From NCBI RefSeq assembly GCF_000725545.1, contig NZ_JNZP01000013.1, positions 1 through 64,000 of the forward strand: DNA of 64,000 nt. The letters are read 5' to 3'. The translations under genes and the position numbers were made by a program. This DNA is from Streptomyces exfoliatus (lineage in GTDB: Bacteria; Actinomycetota; Actinomycetes; Streptomycetales; Streptomycetaceae). The notes under the pieces were generated by a model that had not been told where the DNA came from, made no database searches, and saw only the letters and a list, made by a program, of their open reading frames with translations. Positions 43,432-52,227 of the stretch are shown here, in pieces. Each line of letters opens with the position of its first letter. Positions within the stretch are counted from its first letter, which is position 1.

Positions 43432-44226
43432 GTGCTCTCCAGTCTCTCCCGCCCCCGCGCCCTCGCTGTCTGCGCCCTGCCCGTCGCCGCGCTCTTCGCC
43501 GTCGTCGGCCTCGCGCCGCTGCCGTACGCGATCGCCCAGCCCGGCTCCACCGCCGACGTGCTCGGCAAGGACAAGGGGCGGGAGGTCATCACGATCACCG
43601 GCGCGCCCGTTCGCGACACCGAGGGCCGGCTGCTGATGACGACGATCGTCGCGACCGGGCCGTCCACGGACGTGGACCTCGGGGACGTGACGGACGCCTG
43701 GTTCCGTGCCGACCGGGCCGTCCTGCCGCACGACTCCGTCTACCCGTCGGGGAAGTCGGACGCCGAGATCGAGAAGCACAACCTCGGCCAGATGAAGGAG
43801 TCGCAGGACGCGGCCACCCTCGCCGCCCTCGGCTACCTGAAGATGGACCCCGAGAAGGTGAAGGTGACCCTGCACCTCGCCGACATCGGCGGGCCCAGCG
43901 CCGGGCTGCTCTTCTCCCTCGGCATCGTCGACAAGCTGTCCGGCGACGGCGACGGCGGTGACCTCACCGGCGGCCGGACCGTCGCCGGTACGGGCACGAT
44001 CGAGGCGGACGGCGAGGTCGGCGCCGTCGGCGGGGTCTCCCTCAAGACCCAGGCCGCCGCCCGTGACGGGGCCACCGTCTTCCTCGTGCCGAAGGACGAA
44101 TGCTCGGACGCCGAGGCCGAACTGCCGAAGGGCCTGCGTCTCGTCCCCGTCACCGCGCTCAGCGACGCGGTGACGTCCCTCCGGGCCCTCGCCCAGGGCC
44201 AGGAGGCAAAGGTTCCGACCTGCTGA
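43432..44226 (+). CDS. Exported Lon-like (S16) serine protease, YlbL-like without PDZ
   Basis: 264 residues. An N-terminal signal or anchor helix (LAVCALPVAALFAVVGLAPLP) is followed by an extracytoplasmic domain ending in a Lon proteolytic core: Ser156 in GGPSAGL and Lys205 in GGVSLKTQ. Typical YlbL proteins have about 350 residues with a PDZ domain; here the PDZ segment appears missing. GTG start at 43432, nine bases after the hydrolase stop. Its last 68 bases overlap the convergent MFS gene. Confidence 0.85.
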   Translation: MLSSLSRPRALAVCALPVAALFAVVGLAPLPYAIAQPGSTADVLGKDKGREVITITGAPVRDTEGRLLMTTIVATGPSTDVDLGDVTDAWFRADRAVLPHDSVYPSGKSDAEIEKHNLGQMKESQDAATLAALGYLKMDPEKVKVTLHLADIGGPSAGLLFSLGIVDKLSGDGDGGDLTGGRTVAGTGTIEADGEVGAVGGVSLKTQAAARDGATVFLVPKDECSDAEAELPKGLRLVPVTALSDAVTSLRALAQGQEAKVPTC

Positions 44227-45550
44227 CCTTCGGACCGTGCGCGCGGGCGGCCGAGGGAATGGCCCCCGGGGCGGCCCGAGGGGCGTCCATCCCCCGCCAG
44301 GCGGGGAACACCAGCGGTGAGACGCTGGCCAGGAAATACACCCCGCCGATGGTGAGGAGCGTCGCGGTGAGCCCCGTGCGTTCCACCAGGAATCCGGCGG
44401 CGAGCCCGCCGAGCGGGGCGGTGAGCAGCACGGAGGCCGTGCTGGCGCCGCCGACGCGACTGCGCAGTTCCTCCGGGACGGTCTCGTAGAAGACCGTGGT
44501 GAGGATCGGGTTGAGCACCCCCGCCCCGAGCCCGCCGACAGCCATCGCCACGAGCAGCGGCGCGGTGGTGTCGGTGAAGGCCGCGGTCAGGTACGCGGGG
44601 GCTCCGGTGAGCAGGAATCCGGCCGCGAAGACCGGACGCCGCGGGAAGCGGTGGCCGACGGCCCCGTAGACCAGCGCCCCGACGAGGGCGCAGCCCCCGG
44701 AGACGGCGACGAGCAGGCCGAGCGAGGCCGAACCGCCCAGGTCCTCGCGGGCGTGGAGCGGGAGGAGGACCGCGCTCCAGCTCAGGGCCAGGCCGTTGGT
44801 CATCATCACGGCGAAGTTGATGCCGAGGAGCAGCCGGGTGCGCAGCAGGAACGCGTAGCCCTCGCGCAGATCGGCCCGGTAGGCGGCGGGGGAGAGCGGC
44901 GGGGCCCCGCGCAGGGGTTCGGCGGAGGGTATGCCGCGCAGGCCGGCGAGCACGAGCAGCGCGGAGACGGCGAACGTGGCGGCGTCGACGTACAGGACGG
45001 TGTCGGCGCCGATGAACGCCACGAGGAGGCCGGCGAGGGCGGCGCCGGTCATCCGGGCGCCGCGCGAGACGGCGTCGTAGAGACTGGCGGCGCGGGAGAG
45101 CGGGGTGCCGGCGCGCCCCGCCAGGTCGGGGAGGAGGACGCTGCGGGCGGTCTCGCCGGGTGCGTGGAAGAGGCCGGTGACGGCCATCAGGGCGCACAGC
45201 ATCCAGAACTGCAGCAGGCCGGCCCGGTTGAGCAACGGGATCGCGGCGAGAGCGACGGCGCAGACGAGGTCCGAGACGACGGAGACCCGCCGCCGCCCGA
45301 GCCGGTCGATGACCGGGCCGCCGGCGATGGCCGAGACGAGGACGGGCAGGGCCGCGCAGAAGGCGACGATCCCGGCCTTGCCGGGGCTTCCCGTGGTCTC
45401 GAGCGCGAACCACGGGACGCCGATGAGGGTGAGCGAATTGCCGGTGATCGATACGGCGTTGGCGGCCAGGACGGTCGCGAGCGGGACGCGGTCCCGCTGG
45501 CTCGGATCCCCCTTCGCCGTATCCGAGTGGTGTCCCCCCGGTGCGGTCAT
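44159..45550 (-). CDS. MFS exporter, enterobactin-exporter-like
   Basis: 463 residues, about 12 transmembrane helices, of the MFS_3 group (EntS-like) that exports siderophores and drugs: DRLGRRRVSVVSDL (loop 2-3), GLFHAPGETARSVLLPDLAG and EELRSRVGGA. The polar C-terminal tail (about 425-463) is encoded over the end of the convergent protease gene. ATG at 45550. An ArsR regulator gene with a clear operator array lies just upstream on the same strand, so this exporter is its probable target. Confidence 0.87.
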   Translation of the reverse strand: MTAPGGHHSDTAKGDPSQRDRVPLATVLAANAVSITGNSLTLIGVPWFALETTGSPGKAGIVAFCAALPVLVSAIAGGPVIDRLGRRRVSVVSDLVCAVALAAIPLLNRAGLLQFWMLCALMAVTGLFHAPGETARSVLLPDLAGRAGTPLSRAASLYDAVSRGARMTGAALAGLLVAFIGADTVLYVDAATFAVSALLVLAGLRGIPSAEPLRGAPPLSPAAYRADLREGYAFLLRTRLLLGINFAVMMTNGLALSWSAVLLPLHAREDLGGSASLGLLVAVSGGCALVGALVYGAVGHRFPRRPVFAAGFLLTGAPAYLTAAFTDTTAPLLVAMAVGGLGAGVLNPILTTVFYETVPEELRSRVGGASTASVLLTAPLGGLAAGFLVERTGLTATLLTIGGVYFLASVSPLVFPAWRGMDAPRAAPGAIPSAARAHGPKVSRSEPLPPGPGRGPGGTSPRR

Positions 45551-45554
45551 GCGG

Positions 45555-45737
45555 TCATGCCGCCAGGGTGACCGGGCGGTGCGCGGGCATGGCCATGCGC
45601 AGGCCCAACTCGACGAGCCGCCAGCCGAGTTGGACCCGGAGGGTGGTGCCGGAGGGGCGAGGGGCGGTGGCGGCGGCCTCGCGGCGGAGGTCGGCGGCGT
45701 GCAGCCGGTGGAGCTGGAGGTGGATGTCGGCGTTCAT
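45555..45737 (-). CDS. Small conserved-looking protein between regulator and exporter
   Basis: 60 residues, no domain recognised, Leu/Arg/Ala-rich, no signal peptide. I accept it because GGAAGGAA lies at the right distance before the ATG, it fits between the ArsR gene (19 bases upstream) and the MFS gene (4 bases downstream) without overlap, and codon use is normal. Confidence 0.6.
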   Translation of the reverse strand: MNADIHLQLHRLHAADLRREAAATAPRPSGTTLRVQLGWRLVELGLRMAMPAHRPVTLAA

Positions 45738-45756
45738 GACCGCGGGGTTCCTTCCG

Positions 45757-46338
45757 TCAGTTCTCGTGCTGCGGGAACGCGTGCAGATGGATCCGTACGC
45801 GCTCGGCGTCCGGCGCGTCGGCCTCCTCGATGTCCCGGTACGACTCGATGAGGGCGTGCATCTTCTCGTCGAGCTCGCGGAGCTTCTCGGGGGGCAGCCG
45901 CAGGGTGAAGTCGCTCATGTCGGAGGCGCTGAGCCAGGTCTGGTCCCAGTCGTGCCGGGTGCCGAGGTAGGTGCTCAGCTCCTGCGTGTGGATGGTCGCG
46001 ATCTCGTGGACGTAGATGTCGAGGGCGCCGCGGACCTCCGGGTCCGGGTTCTCGTAGAGCGAGGCGTCGACCCTCGTGCCCTGCTGGCCGGCCTTCCACC
46101 ACCGCTCGCGTCCTTTGCCCCGTGTCGGGTCGTCCTCGACGAAGCCGTGAGCCGCGAGCTGGCGCAGGTGGTAGCTGGTCGCTCCGCTGGACTCGCCCAG
46201 CTGTTCGGCCAGTTGGGAGGCCGTCGCCGGGCCGTGCCGGCGGAGGGCGCGCAGCAGCCGGATGCGGAGCGGGTGGGCGAGCCCGCGCAGGGAGCGCGGG
46301 TCCAGCTGGCGGCTCAGGTATTCCTCGGGCTCGGACAT
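45757..46338 (-). CDS. ArsR-family regulator (helix-turn-helix)
   Basis: 193 residues. Winged helix at 18-80 (ARSLRGLAHPLRIRLLRALRRHG-type start, GESSGATSYHLRQLAAHGFVE recognition region), then a helical C-terminal part of about 110 residues. Similar proteins sit before MFS exporters and repress them. ATG at 46338, with four TTGCAA boxes immediately upstream. Operon order: regulator, small protein, exporter. Confidence 0.87.
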   Translation of the reverse strand: MSEPEEYLSRQLDPRSLRGLAHPLRIRLLRALRRHGPATASQLAEQLGESSGATSYHLRQLAAHGFVEDDPTRGKGRERWWKAGQQGTRVDASLYENPDPEVRGALDIYVHEIATIHTQELSTYLGTRHDWDQTWLSASDMSDFTLRLPPEKLRELDEKMHALIESYRDIEEADAPDAERVRIHLHAFPQHEN

Positions 46339-46352
46339 GCTCACAGCGTAGA

Positions 46353-46402
46353 GTTGCAAAGGAAGGGTTGCAAGGGTTTTTTTGCAACCTCTTCTTTGCA
46401 AC
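46353..46402 (-). promoter_or_regulatory. Four-box TTGCAA operator array
   Basis: GTTGCAA at 46353-46359 and 46367-46373, then TTGCAAC at 46382-46388 and 46396-46402. Boxes within each pair are 14 bases apart, and the two pairs are inverted, giving one large nested palindrome with two mismatches between the outer arms. It ends 15 bases before the ArsR start codon, so it overlaps or follows the promoter: autorepression of the exporter operon is likely. Confidence 0.65.
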
Positions 46403-46424
46403 CTGTACTTCGCGTCCGACGGCC

Positions 46425-46901
46425 CTAGAGCGGCTCCGTGCTCGCCGCCTGTTCCACCAGCGGGATGATCCGCAGCGGCACCGGGTTCTCCATCACGATC
46501 GCCGTCGACGCCCGCACGATCCCCTCGAAGGCGACCACCTTGTCGATCACCCGCTGGAGGTCCGCGTTCGAGCGGGCCACGAGCCGGCACAGCATGTCTC
46601 CGTGGCCCGTCGTCGTGTGCAGTTCCAGCACCTCCGGCACCGTCGCCAGGTGCTCCCGCACGTCCGCGCCCTGCCCCTGCTTGATCTCCAGCGTCGCGAA
46701 CGCCGTCACCGGATAACCCAACGCCGCCGGATCCACCTGTGGACCGAAGCCCCGGATCACCCCGCTCGCCTGGAGCCGGTCCAGCCGCGCCTGCACGGTC
46801 CCGCGCGCCACCCCGAGCCGGCGCGAGGCCTCCAGCACCCCGATGCGCGGCTCCCGTGCCAGCAGCACGATCAGCCGGCCGTCCAAATGATCGATCGCCA
46901 C
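46425..46901 (-). CDS. Lrp/AsnC-family regulator
   Basis: 158 residues: N-terminal helix-turn-helix (IDHLDGRLIVLLAREPRIGVLEASRRLGVARGTVQARLDRL, about 3-43) and a C-terminal amino-acid-sensing domain (TAFATLEIKQGQ, TGHGDMLCRLVA). GTG at 46901 has GGGAGG upstream; longer in-frame reading is Cys/Arg-rich and unlike the family. Divergent from hpd across 121 bases, so it probably controls tyrosine breakdown, sensing tyrosine or a relative. Confidence 0.88.
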   Translation of the reverse strand: MAIDHLDGRLIVLLAREPRIGVLEASRRLGVARGTVQARLDRLQASGVIRGFGPQVDPAALGYPVTAFATLEIKQGQGADVREHLATVPEVLELHTTTGHGDMLCRLVARSNADLQRVIDKVVAFEGIVRASTAIVMENPVPLRIIPLVEQAASTEPL

Positions 46902-46923
46902 GAGGGCCTCCCGGTGGTCACCA

Positions 46924-46962
46924 TGTACAAGTCGCCCGCCGATGCTGCCGGATCGCTGTACA
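46924..46962. promoter_or_regulatory. Pair of TGTACA palindromes between the AsnC gene and hpd
   Basis: TGTACA at 46924-46929 and again at 46957-46962, 33 bases apart, about three helical turns, so the two sites lie on one face. Possible Lrp-family binding sites for the adjacent regulator. Confidence 0.4.
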
Positions 46963-46968
46963 CATTGA

Positions 46969-48168
<1,200 letters not shown>

Positions 48169-48257
48169 CCGCCTGCGGCCGACCTGCGGCGGGCCATTGC
48201 GCCCGCCGCGGATCGCGCCCGTTGCGGACTGCGCCCCGCCCTTTCGTCACCCCCGCT

Positions 48258-48480
48258 GTGGGCAGTCGTCCCGCTGGGCGGGGACGGGTGGGCACAACGG
48301 GACGGCGCCCCCTGCCGGGCCCGGGCTTCTGGGCCTGGACCCGACCACAGGTGCGGCGCCGTCGTGGGTTGTGCCCACCCGTTCCGCCCCGCGGAACGCC
48401 TGCCCGCAACGGTTGGGTGCGGCGAAGGATCCCGTGGAGTGTGCCCACCCGTTCCGCCCCGCGGAACGCCTGCCCGCAAC
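48258..48480. repeat. Cluster of dispersed Streptomyces repeats
   Basis: Two identical 40-base copies (48371-48410 and 48441-48480), starting GTGCCCACCCGTTCC and ending GCCTGCCCGCAAC, stand 70 bases apart. A related copy lies inverted at 48258-48295. Between the inverted and first direct copy, GTGGGCACAAC...GACGGCGCC and GGCGCCGTCGTGGGTTGTG pair, making an inverted repeat about 150 bases long. The family is familiar from intergenic regions of other Streptomyces. It fills the 320-base gap between hpd and the TPR gene; no gene seen. Confidence 0.75.
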
Positions 48481-48488
48481 CGGCCGCA

Positions 48489-49931
48489 TCAGGGAAGGGG
48501 TCGCGCCCGCGGCGTCTCCGGAGGCGTCGGCGTCTCCGGGGTCCGCGGCTTCGGCTCGGTCTCCGGGGGCCGTCGTAGTTCCCTCGGCAGTTCCTCCGGT
48601 GGTTCCCCCACCGCCGTCAGCGACTCCGTCGCCTTCGCGGCGAGCAGCGGCGAGAAGTGCGGGTTGATCCGCAGCGCCTCCGTCAGGTGCCGCCGGGCCG
48701 GCCCCGTCTGTTCCAGGGCGCGTTCGATCTCGCCCAGGTGGTACGTGAACAGCGCGCTCCGCAGCCCCTCGTCCGTGGCCCGCTTCGCGTACTCCAGCGC
48801 CTCCTTCGGCTGCCCCGACCGGTACAGCGCCCAGCCCAGCGCGTCCGCGACCCCCACCGACCGGTGCCCCCGCGCCCACTCCGCCCGCATCCGGGCCACC
48901 GCCGCCGCCGGGTCGCCGTGGTCCGCGTCGAGGAGGGCCAGGGCCACCTCCCCGCGCGCCCACGTCCCGGTCCGCAGCCGCTCGTACAGCGCCCGCGCGT
49001 CGCCGTCCAGGCCCAGCGACTCGGACAGCTCGCCGGCCTCCAGGACGTACTCCGGCAGCGGCAGTCTGGCGAGCGCCGCCCGCCAGTCGCGCAGCGCCTC
49101 CCCGGTGCGGCCGAGCGCCGCCAGGGCCCGGGCCCGGCCCGCGAGGGAGGGGCCGTGGTCCCGTACGAGCCGCAGCGCCGACCCGTACCGGGCGAGCGCC
49201 TCCTCCGGTTCGCCCCGCTCCCACGCCAGGTCCCCGAGCCGCGCGAGCGACGCCGCCTTCTCCGCGTCCGTCTCGGCGAGCGCCGCCGCGTCGAGGGCCG
49301 CCGCGTCGGCGTCCTCGCGCCAGCCCCGGTCGCGGTAGGTCTGCGCGGCCCGGGTGCGCACCACCGCGCCCGTGTGGAGCTCCTCCAGGGCCTCCATGGC
49401 CTTCCGGGCCGCCCCGTAGTCCCCCAGGCCGTTGTACGCGTCCATCAGGACCGGGTACGCGGGCCAGCGGCGCGGGTCCGCCTTCCGTACCCGCTCCCCC
49501 CACTCCTTCGCCGTCCTCCAGTCGCCGCGCGCCCCCGCGAGCGCCCCGAGCCCCAGTTGCGCCGTCAGGTTGCCGCGGGTGGCGGGCCGTTCGGCGAGGG
49601 AGCGGCGCAGGGCTTGTTCGGCCCGCGGATAGTCCCGTACGTCTCCGAGCCGGGTGCCCCGCTCCGTGTACGCCGCCCCGAGGTCCGCCCAGGACGCGTC
49701 GTCGTCCGGGTGGGCGCGCAGCCATTTCTCCCGGTCGGTGATCAGCGCGGCCAGGTCGGGCAGCGCGGCCTGCGCGCCCGCGTGGGCCGCCGTCGTCGCC
49801 CGCTCCGCCGGGCTCGGCGGGGGCGGCGGATCCTGGCCGACGAACTCGGGGACGTACAGCAGGGCCGTCGCCGCGAGCACCGCGCCCACTCCGGCCGCCA
49901 GGACCGTCCTCGACACGTTCTGCGTCTTCAT
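48489..49931 (-). CDS. Membrane-anchored tetratricopeptide-repeat protein
   Basis: 480 residues. One N-terminal transmembrane segment (VLAAGVGAVLAATALLYV), a proline-rich linker, then repeated helical pairs of TPR type across about 60-440 (for example DDASWADLGAAYTERG, GDLAWERGEPEEALARYGSAL, LGWALYRSGQPKEALEYAKRA). The tail is Pro/Glu-rich. Anchored, probably extracytoplasmic, scaffold; partner unknown. I use the ATG at 49931; a GTG at 49940 adds three residues. Confidence 0.82.
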   Translation of the reverse strand: MKTQNVSRTVLAAGVGAVLAATALLYVPEFVGQDPPPPPSPAERATTAAHAGAQAALPDLAALITDREKWLRAHPDDDASWADLGAAYTERGTRLGDVRDYPRAEQALRRSLAERPATRGNLTAQLGLGALAGARGDWRTAKEWGERVRKADPRRWPAYPVLMDAYNGLGDYGAARKAMEALEELHTGAVVRTRAAQTYRDRGWREDADAAALDAAALAETDAEKAASLARLGDLAWERGEPEEALARYGSALRLVRDHGPSLAGRARALAALGRTGEALRDWRAALARLPLPEYVLEAGELSESLGLDGDARALYERLRTGTWARGEVALALLDADHGDPAAAVARMRAEWARGHRSVGVADALGWALYRSGQPKEALEYAKRATDEGLRSALFTYHLGEIERALEQTGPARRHLTEALRINPHFSPLLAAKATESLTAVGEPPEELPRELRRPPETEPKPRTPETPTPPETPRARPLP

Positions 49932-50029
49932 GGCGCTCACTGTGCGCCCGCCCGCACCTGTACGAAGAGCACACGAAGCACCCGCTCCGGCGGGTTCACA
50001 CCGATGGCCCCGGGTGCCACGCTGGACGC

Positions 50030-51397
50030 ATGGACGATCTTCTGACGCGGCTGCGCGCCGGGCTCCCGGCCGAGGCGCTGCTCACCGACCCGGACGTGAC
50101 CGCCTCCTACGCGAACGACATGGCGAGCTTCTGCGCGGCCGGCACCCCCGCGGTCGTCGTGCTGCCCCGCACCGTCGAACAGGTCCAACACGTCATGCGC
50201 ACGGCGACCGAGCTCCGCGTCCCCGTCGTCCCCCAGGGGGCCCGTACCGGCCTGTCCGGCGGCGCCAACGCCTCCGAGGGCTGCATCGTGCTCTCCCTGG
50301 TCAAGATGGACCGCATCCTGGAGATCAACCCGGTCGACCGGATCGCCGTCGTCGAGCCGGGTGTCGTCAACGCGGTGCTGTCACGGGCCGTCGCCGATCA
50401 GGGTCTGTACTACCCTCCGGATCCCTCCAGCTGGGAGACGTGCACCATCGGCGGGAACATCGGCACGGCCTCCGGCGGCCTGTGCTGTGTGAAGTACGGG
50501 GTGACGGCCGAGTACGTCCTCGGTCTGGACGTGGTCCTCGCCGACGGCCGGCTCCTGAGCACCGGCCGCCGCACCGCCAAGGGTGTCGCCGGGTATGACC
50601 TGACCAGGCTCTTCGTCGGCTCCGAGGGCAGTCTCGGCATCGTCGTCAAGGCCGTGCTGTCCCTCCGGCCGCAGCCTCCGGCGCAGCTCGCGCTCGCCGC
50701 CGAGTTCCCCTCCGCCGCGGCGGCCTGCGCGGCCGTCTGCGCGGTCATGGAGGCCGGGCACACCCCGTCGCTGCTCGAACTCATGGACCGCACCACCGTC
50801 CAGGCGGTCAACAAGCTGGCGCGCATGGGCCTGCCCGACACCACGGAGGCGCTGCTCCTGTGCGCGTTCGACACCCCGGACCCGGCCGCCGACCTGGCCG
50901 CCGTCGGGGAGCTGTGCGCGGCGGCGGGCGCGACCGAGGTCGTGCCGGCCGCGGACGCCGCAGAGTCCGAACTCCTCCTCCAGGCACGCCGGCTCTCCCT
51001 CACCGCCCTGGAGACCATCAAGTCCGCGACGATGATCGACGACGTGTGCGTGCCGCGGACCCGGCTCGCCGAGATGCTCGACGGCACGGCCGCCGTCGCG
51101 GAGAAGTACGGGCTCACCATCGGCGTCTGCGCGCACGCCGGTGACGGCAACACCCATCCCGTCGTCTGCTTCGACCACACCGACGAGGACGAGTCGCGGC
51201 GGGCGCGGGAGTCCTTCGACGAGATCATGGCGCTCGGGCTCGCGCTCGGCGGCACGATCACCGGCGAGCACGGTGTGGGCGTCCTCAAGAAGGAGTGGCT
51301 GGCACGGGAGCTGGGCCCGGTGGGCCTCGAACTCCAGCGGGGGATCAAGGCGACCTTCGACCCGCTGGGGCTGCTCAACCCCGGAAAGCTGTTCTGA
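50030..51397 (+). CDS. FAD-linked oxidase, GlcD-like
   Basis: 455 residues. FAD-binding-4 (PCMH) domain with VVPQGARTGLSGGANASEG and GGNIGTASGG loops, and a C-terminal FAD-oxidase domain ending HAGDGNTHPV and GTITGEHGVG, the GlcD/D-lactate dehydrogenase pattern. Likely oxidises glycolate or another 2-hydroxyacid. No GlcE or GlcF partners lie next to it. ATG at 50030. Confidence 0.9.
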   Translation: MDDLLTRLRAGLPAEALLTDPDVTASYANDMASFCAAGTPAVVVLPRTVEQVQHVMRTATELRVPVVPQGARTGLSGGANASEGCIVLSLVKMDRILEINPVDRIAVVEPGVVNAVLSRAVADQGLYYPPDPSSWETCTIGGNIGTASGGLCCVKYGVTAEYVLGLDVVLADGRLLSTGRRTAKGVAGYDLTRLFVGSEGSLGIVVKAVLSLRPQPPAQLALAAEFPSAAAACAAVCAVMEAGHTPSLLELMDRTTVQAVNKLARMGLPDTTEALLLCAFDTPDPAADLAAVGELCAAAGATEVVPAADAAESELLLQARRLSLTALETIKSATMIDDVCVPRTRLAEMLDGTAAVAEKYGLTIGVCAHAGDGNTHPVVCFDHTDEDESRRARESFDEIMALGLALGGTITGEHGVGVLKKEWLARELGPVGLELQRGIKATFDPLGLLNPGKLF

Positions 51398-51426
51398 ATC
51401 CAGGTCCACGCGCGCGCGTACGGGAA

Positions 51427-51918
51427 TCACAGCTCGCCGTCCTGCGACTCCTCCGACGGCCACGGGTCGCGCAGCCACAGCTCGTCGGCGATCACGGTGG
51501 TCGCCAGGAGTTCGGTGAGTCCGTCGTCGATGCCGAGCCGCTCGGACTCGGTGCCCGGCGCCACCACGCGCAGGGTCCGCTCGAGCCAGGCGGACACCTG
51601 CGCGGACGGGGCTTCGAGCAGCGCGTCGCCGTCGGGGGAGGAGAGCGCCATCAGGATGACGCTGCGGCCGTCGACCTTGGTGGGCCAGATGCGGACGTCG
51701 CCGTGGCCGCAGGCCCGGAACACGCCCTCGACGAGGAGTTCACGCGCGAACGTCCAGTTGACGGGGTGATCCGTGCCGATGTGGAAGGTGATGTGGACGG
51801 CGTACGGGTCGTCGGTGCGGTAGGCGAGCCGGGCGGGGACGGGGACGGCGCGCTCGGGCGAGAGCACCAGGTTCAGCTCCAGCTCGCGCTCGACCGTGGT
51901 GTTGTCGGTGTTCTGCAT
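51427..51918 (-). CDS. ssgG: SsgA-like sporulation protein SsgG
   Basis: 163 residues, whole-length SsgA-like protein (SALP), a family restricted to sporulating actinomycetes that controls septation and cell-wall remodelling. Conserved pieces are VPARLAYRTDDPYAVHITFH near 27-46 and WTFARELLVEGV near 54-65. Position near hpd and clpS matches the S. coelicolor ssgG locus, on which I base the name; SsgG there helps place sporulation septa. GGGAG lies before the ATG. A cluster of small palindromes lies upstream. Confidence 0.85.
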   Translation of the reverse strand: MQNTDNTTVERELELNLVLSPERAVPVPARLAYRTDDPYAVHITFHIGTDHPVNWTFARELLVEGVFRACGHGDVRIWPTKVDGRSVILMALSSPDGDALLEAPSAQVSAWLERTLRVVAPGTESERLGIDDGLTELLATTVIADELWLRDPWPSEESQDGEL

Positions 51919-52000
51919 GGTCGTACTCCCTCTCGCGTGGGCCCCGGACGGGCCTTCACCTGGAGAGAGCGGGGTGGACGCAGCTCATTACGCGACTTCG

Positions 52001-52039
52001 GGAAATTTCTTCCGGGAAGTTTTTCCGGCGGCCTTCCGG
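52001..52039 (-). promoter_or_regulatory. AT-containing palindromes upstream of ssgG
   Basis: GAAATTTC (52002-52009) and CTTCC-G-GGAAG (52009-52019) touch each other, and two further CCGGAA-type boxes follow to 52039. Position, about 85-120 bases before the ssgG start, fits regulation of a developmental gene. The rest of 51919-52227 shows TACTGT at 52148 as a possible -10 box for the rightward RDD gene and no gene. Confidence 0.4.
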
Positions 52040-52227
52040 GCAGGATGCATCGGCCCGAACATCACCATGAGTGATCGATTCCGGTATGTGTCGCCCGAAG
52101 GCGGGGCTTTCTCGCGGGCTCCTTGTTCCCCCGGGGACGTTCTTCGTTACTGTCCTCCTTGGGCGCGGCACGCCCGGCACGCGGGCCGCGCGGATCAAAG
52201 GCGTTGTGACTGAACGGAGTCGGGGCA

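Noticed and set aside
48247..49974. Minus-strand frame of 575 codons
   Set aside because: Out-of-frame shadow of the TPR gene, running into the dispersed repeats.
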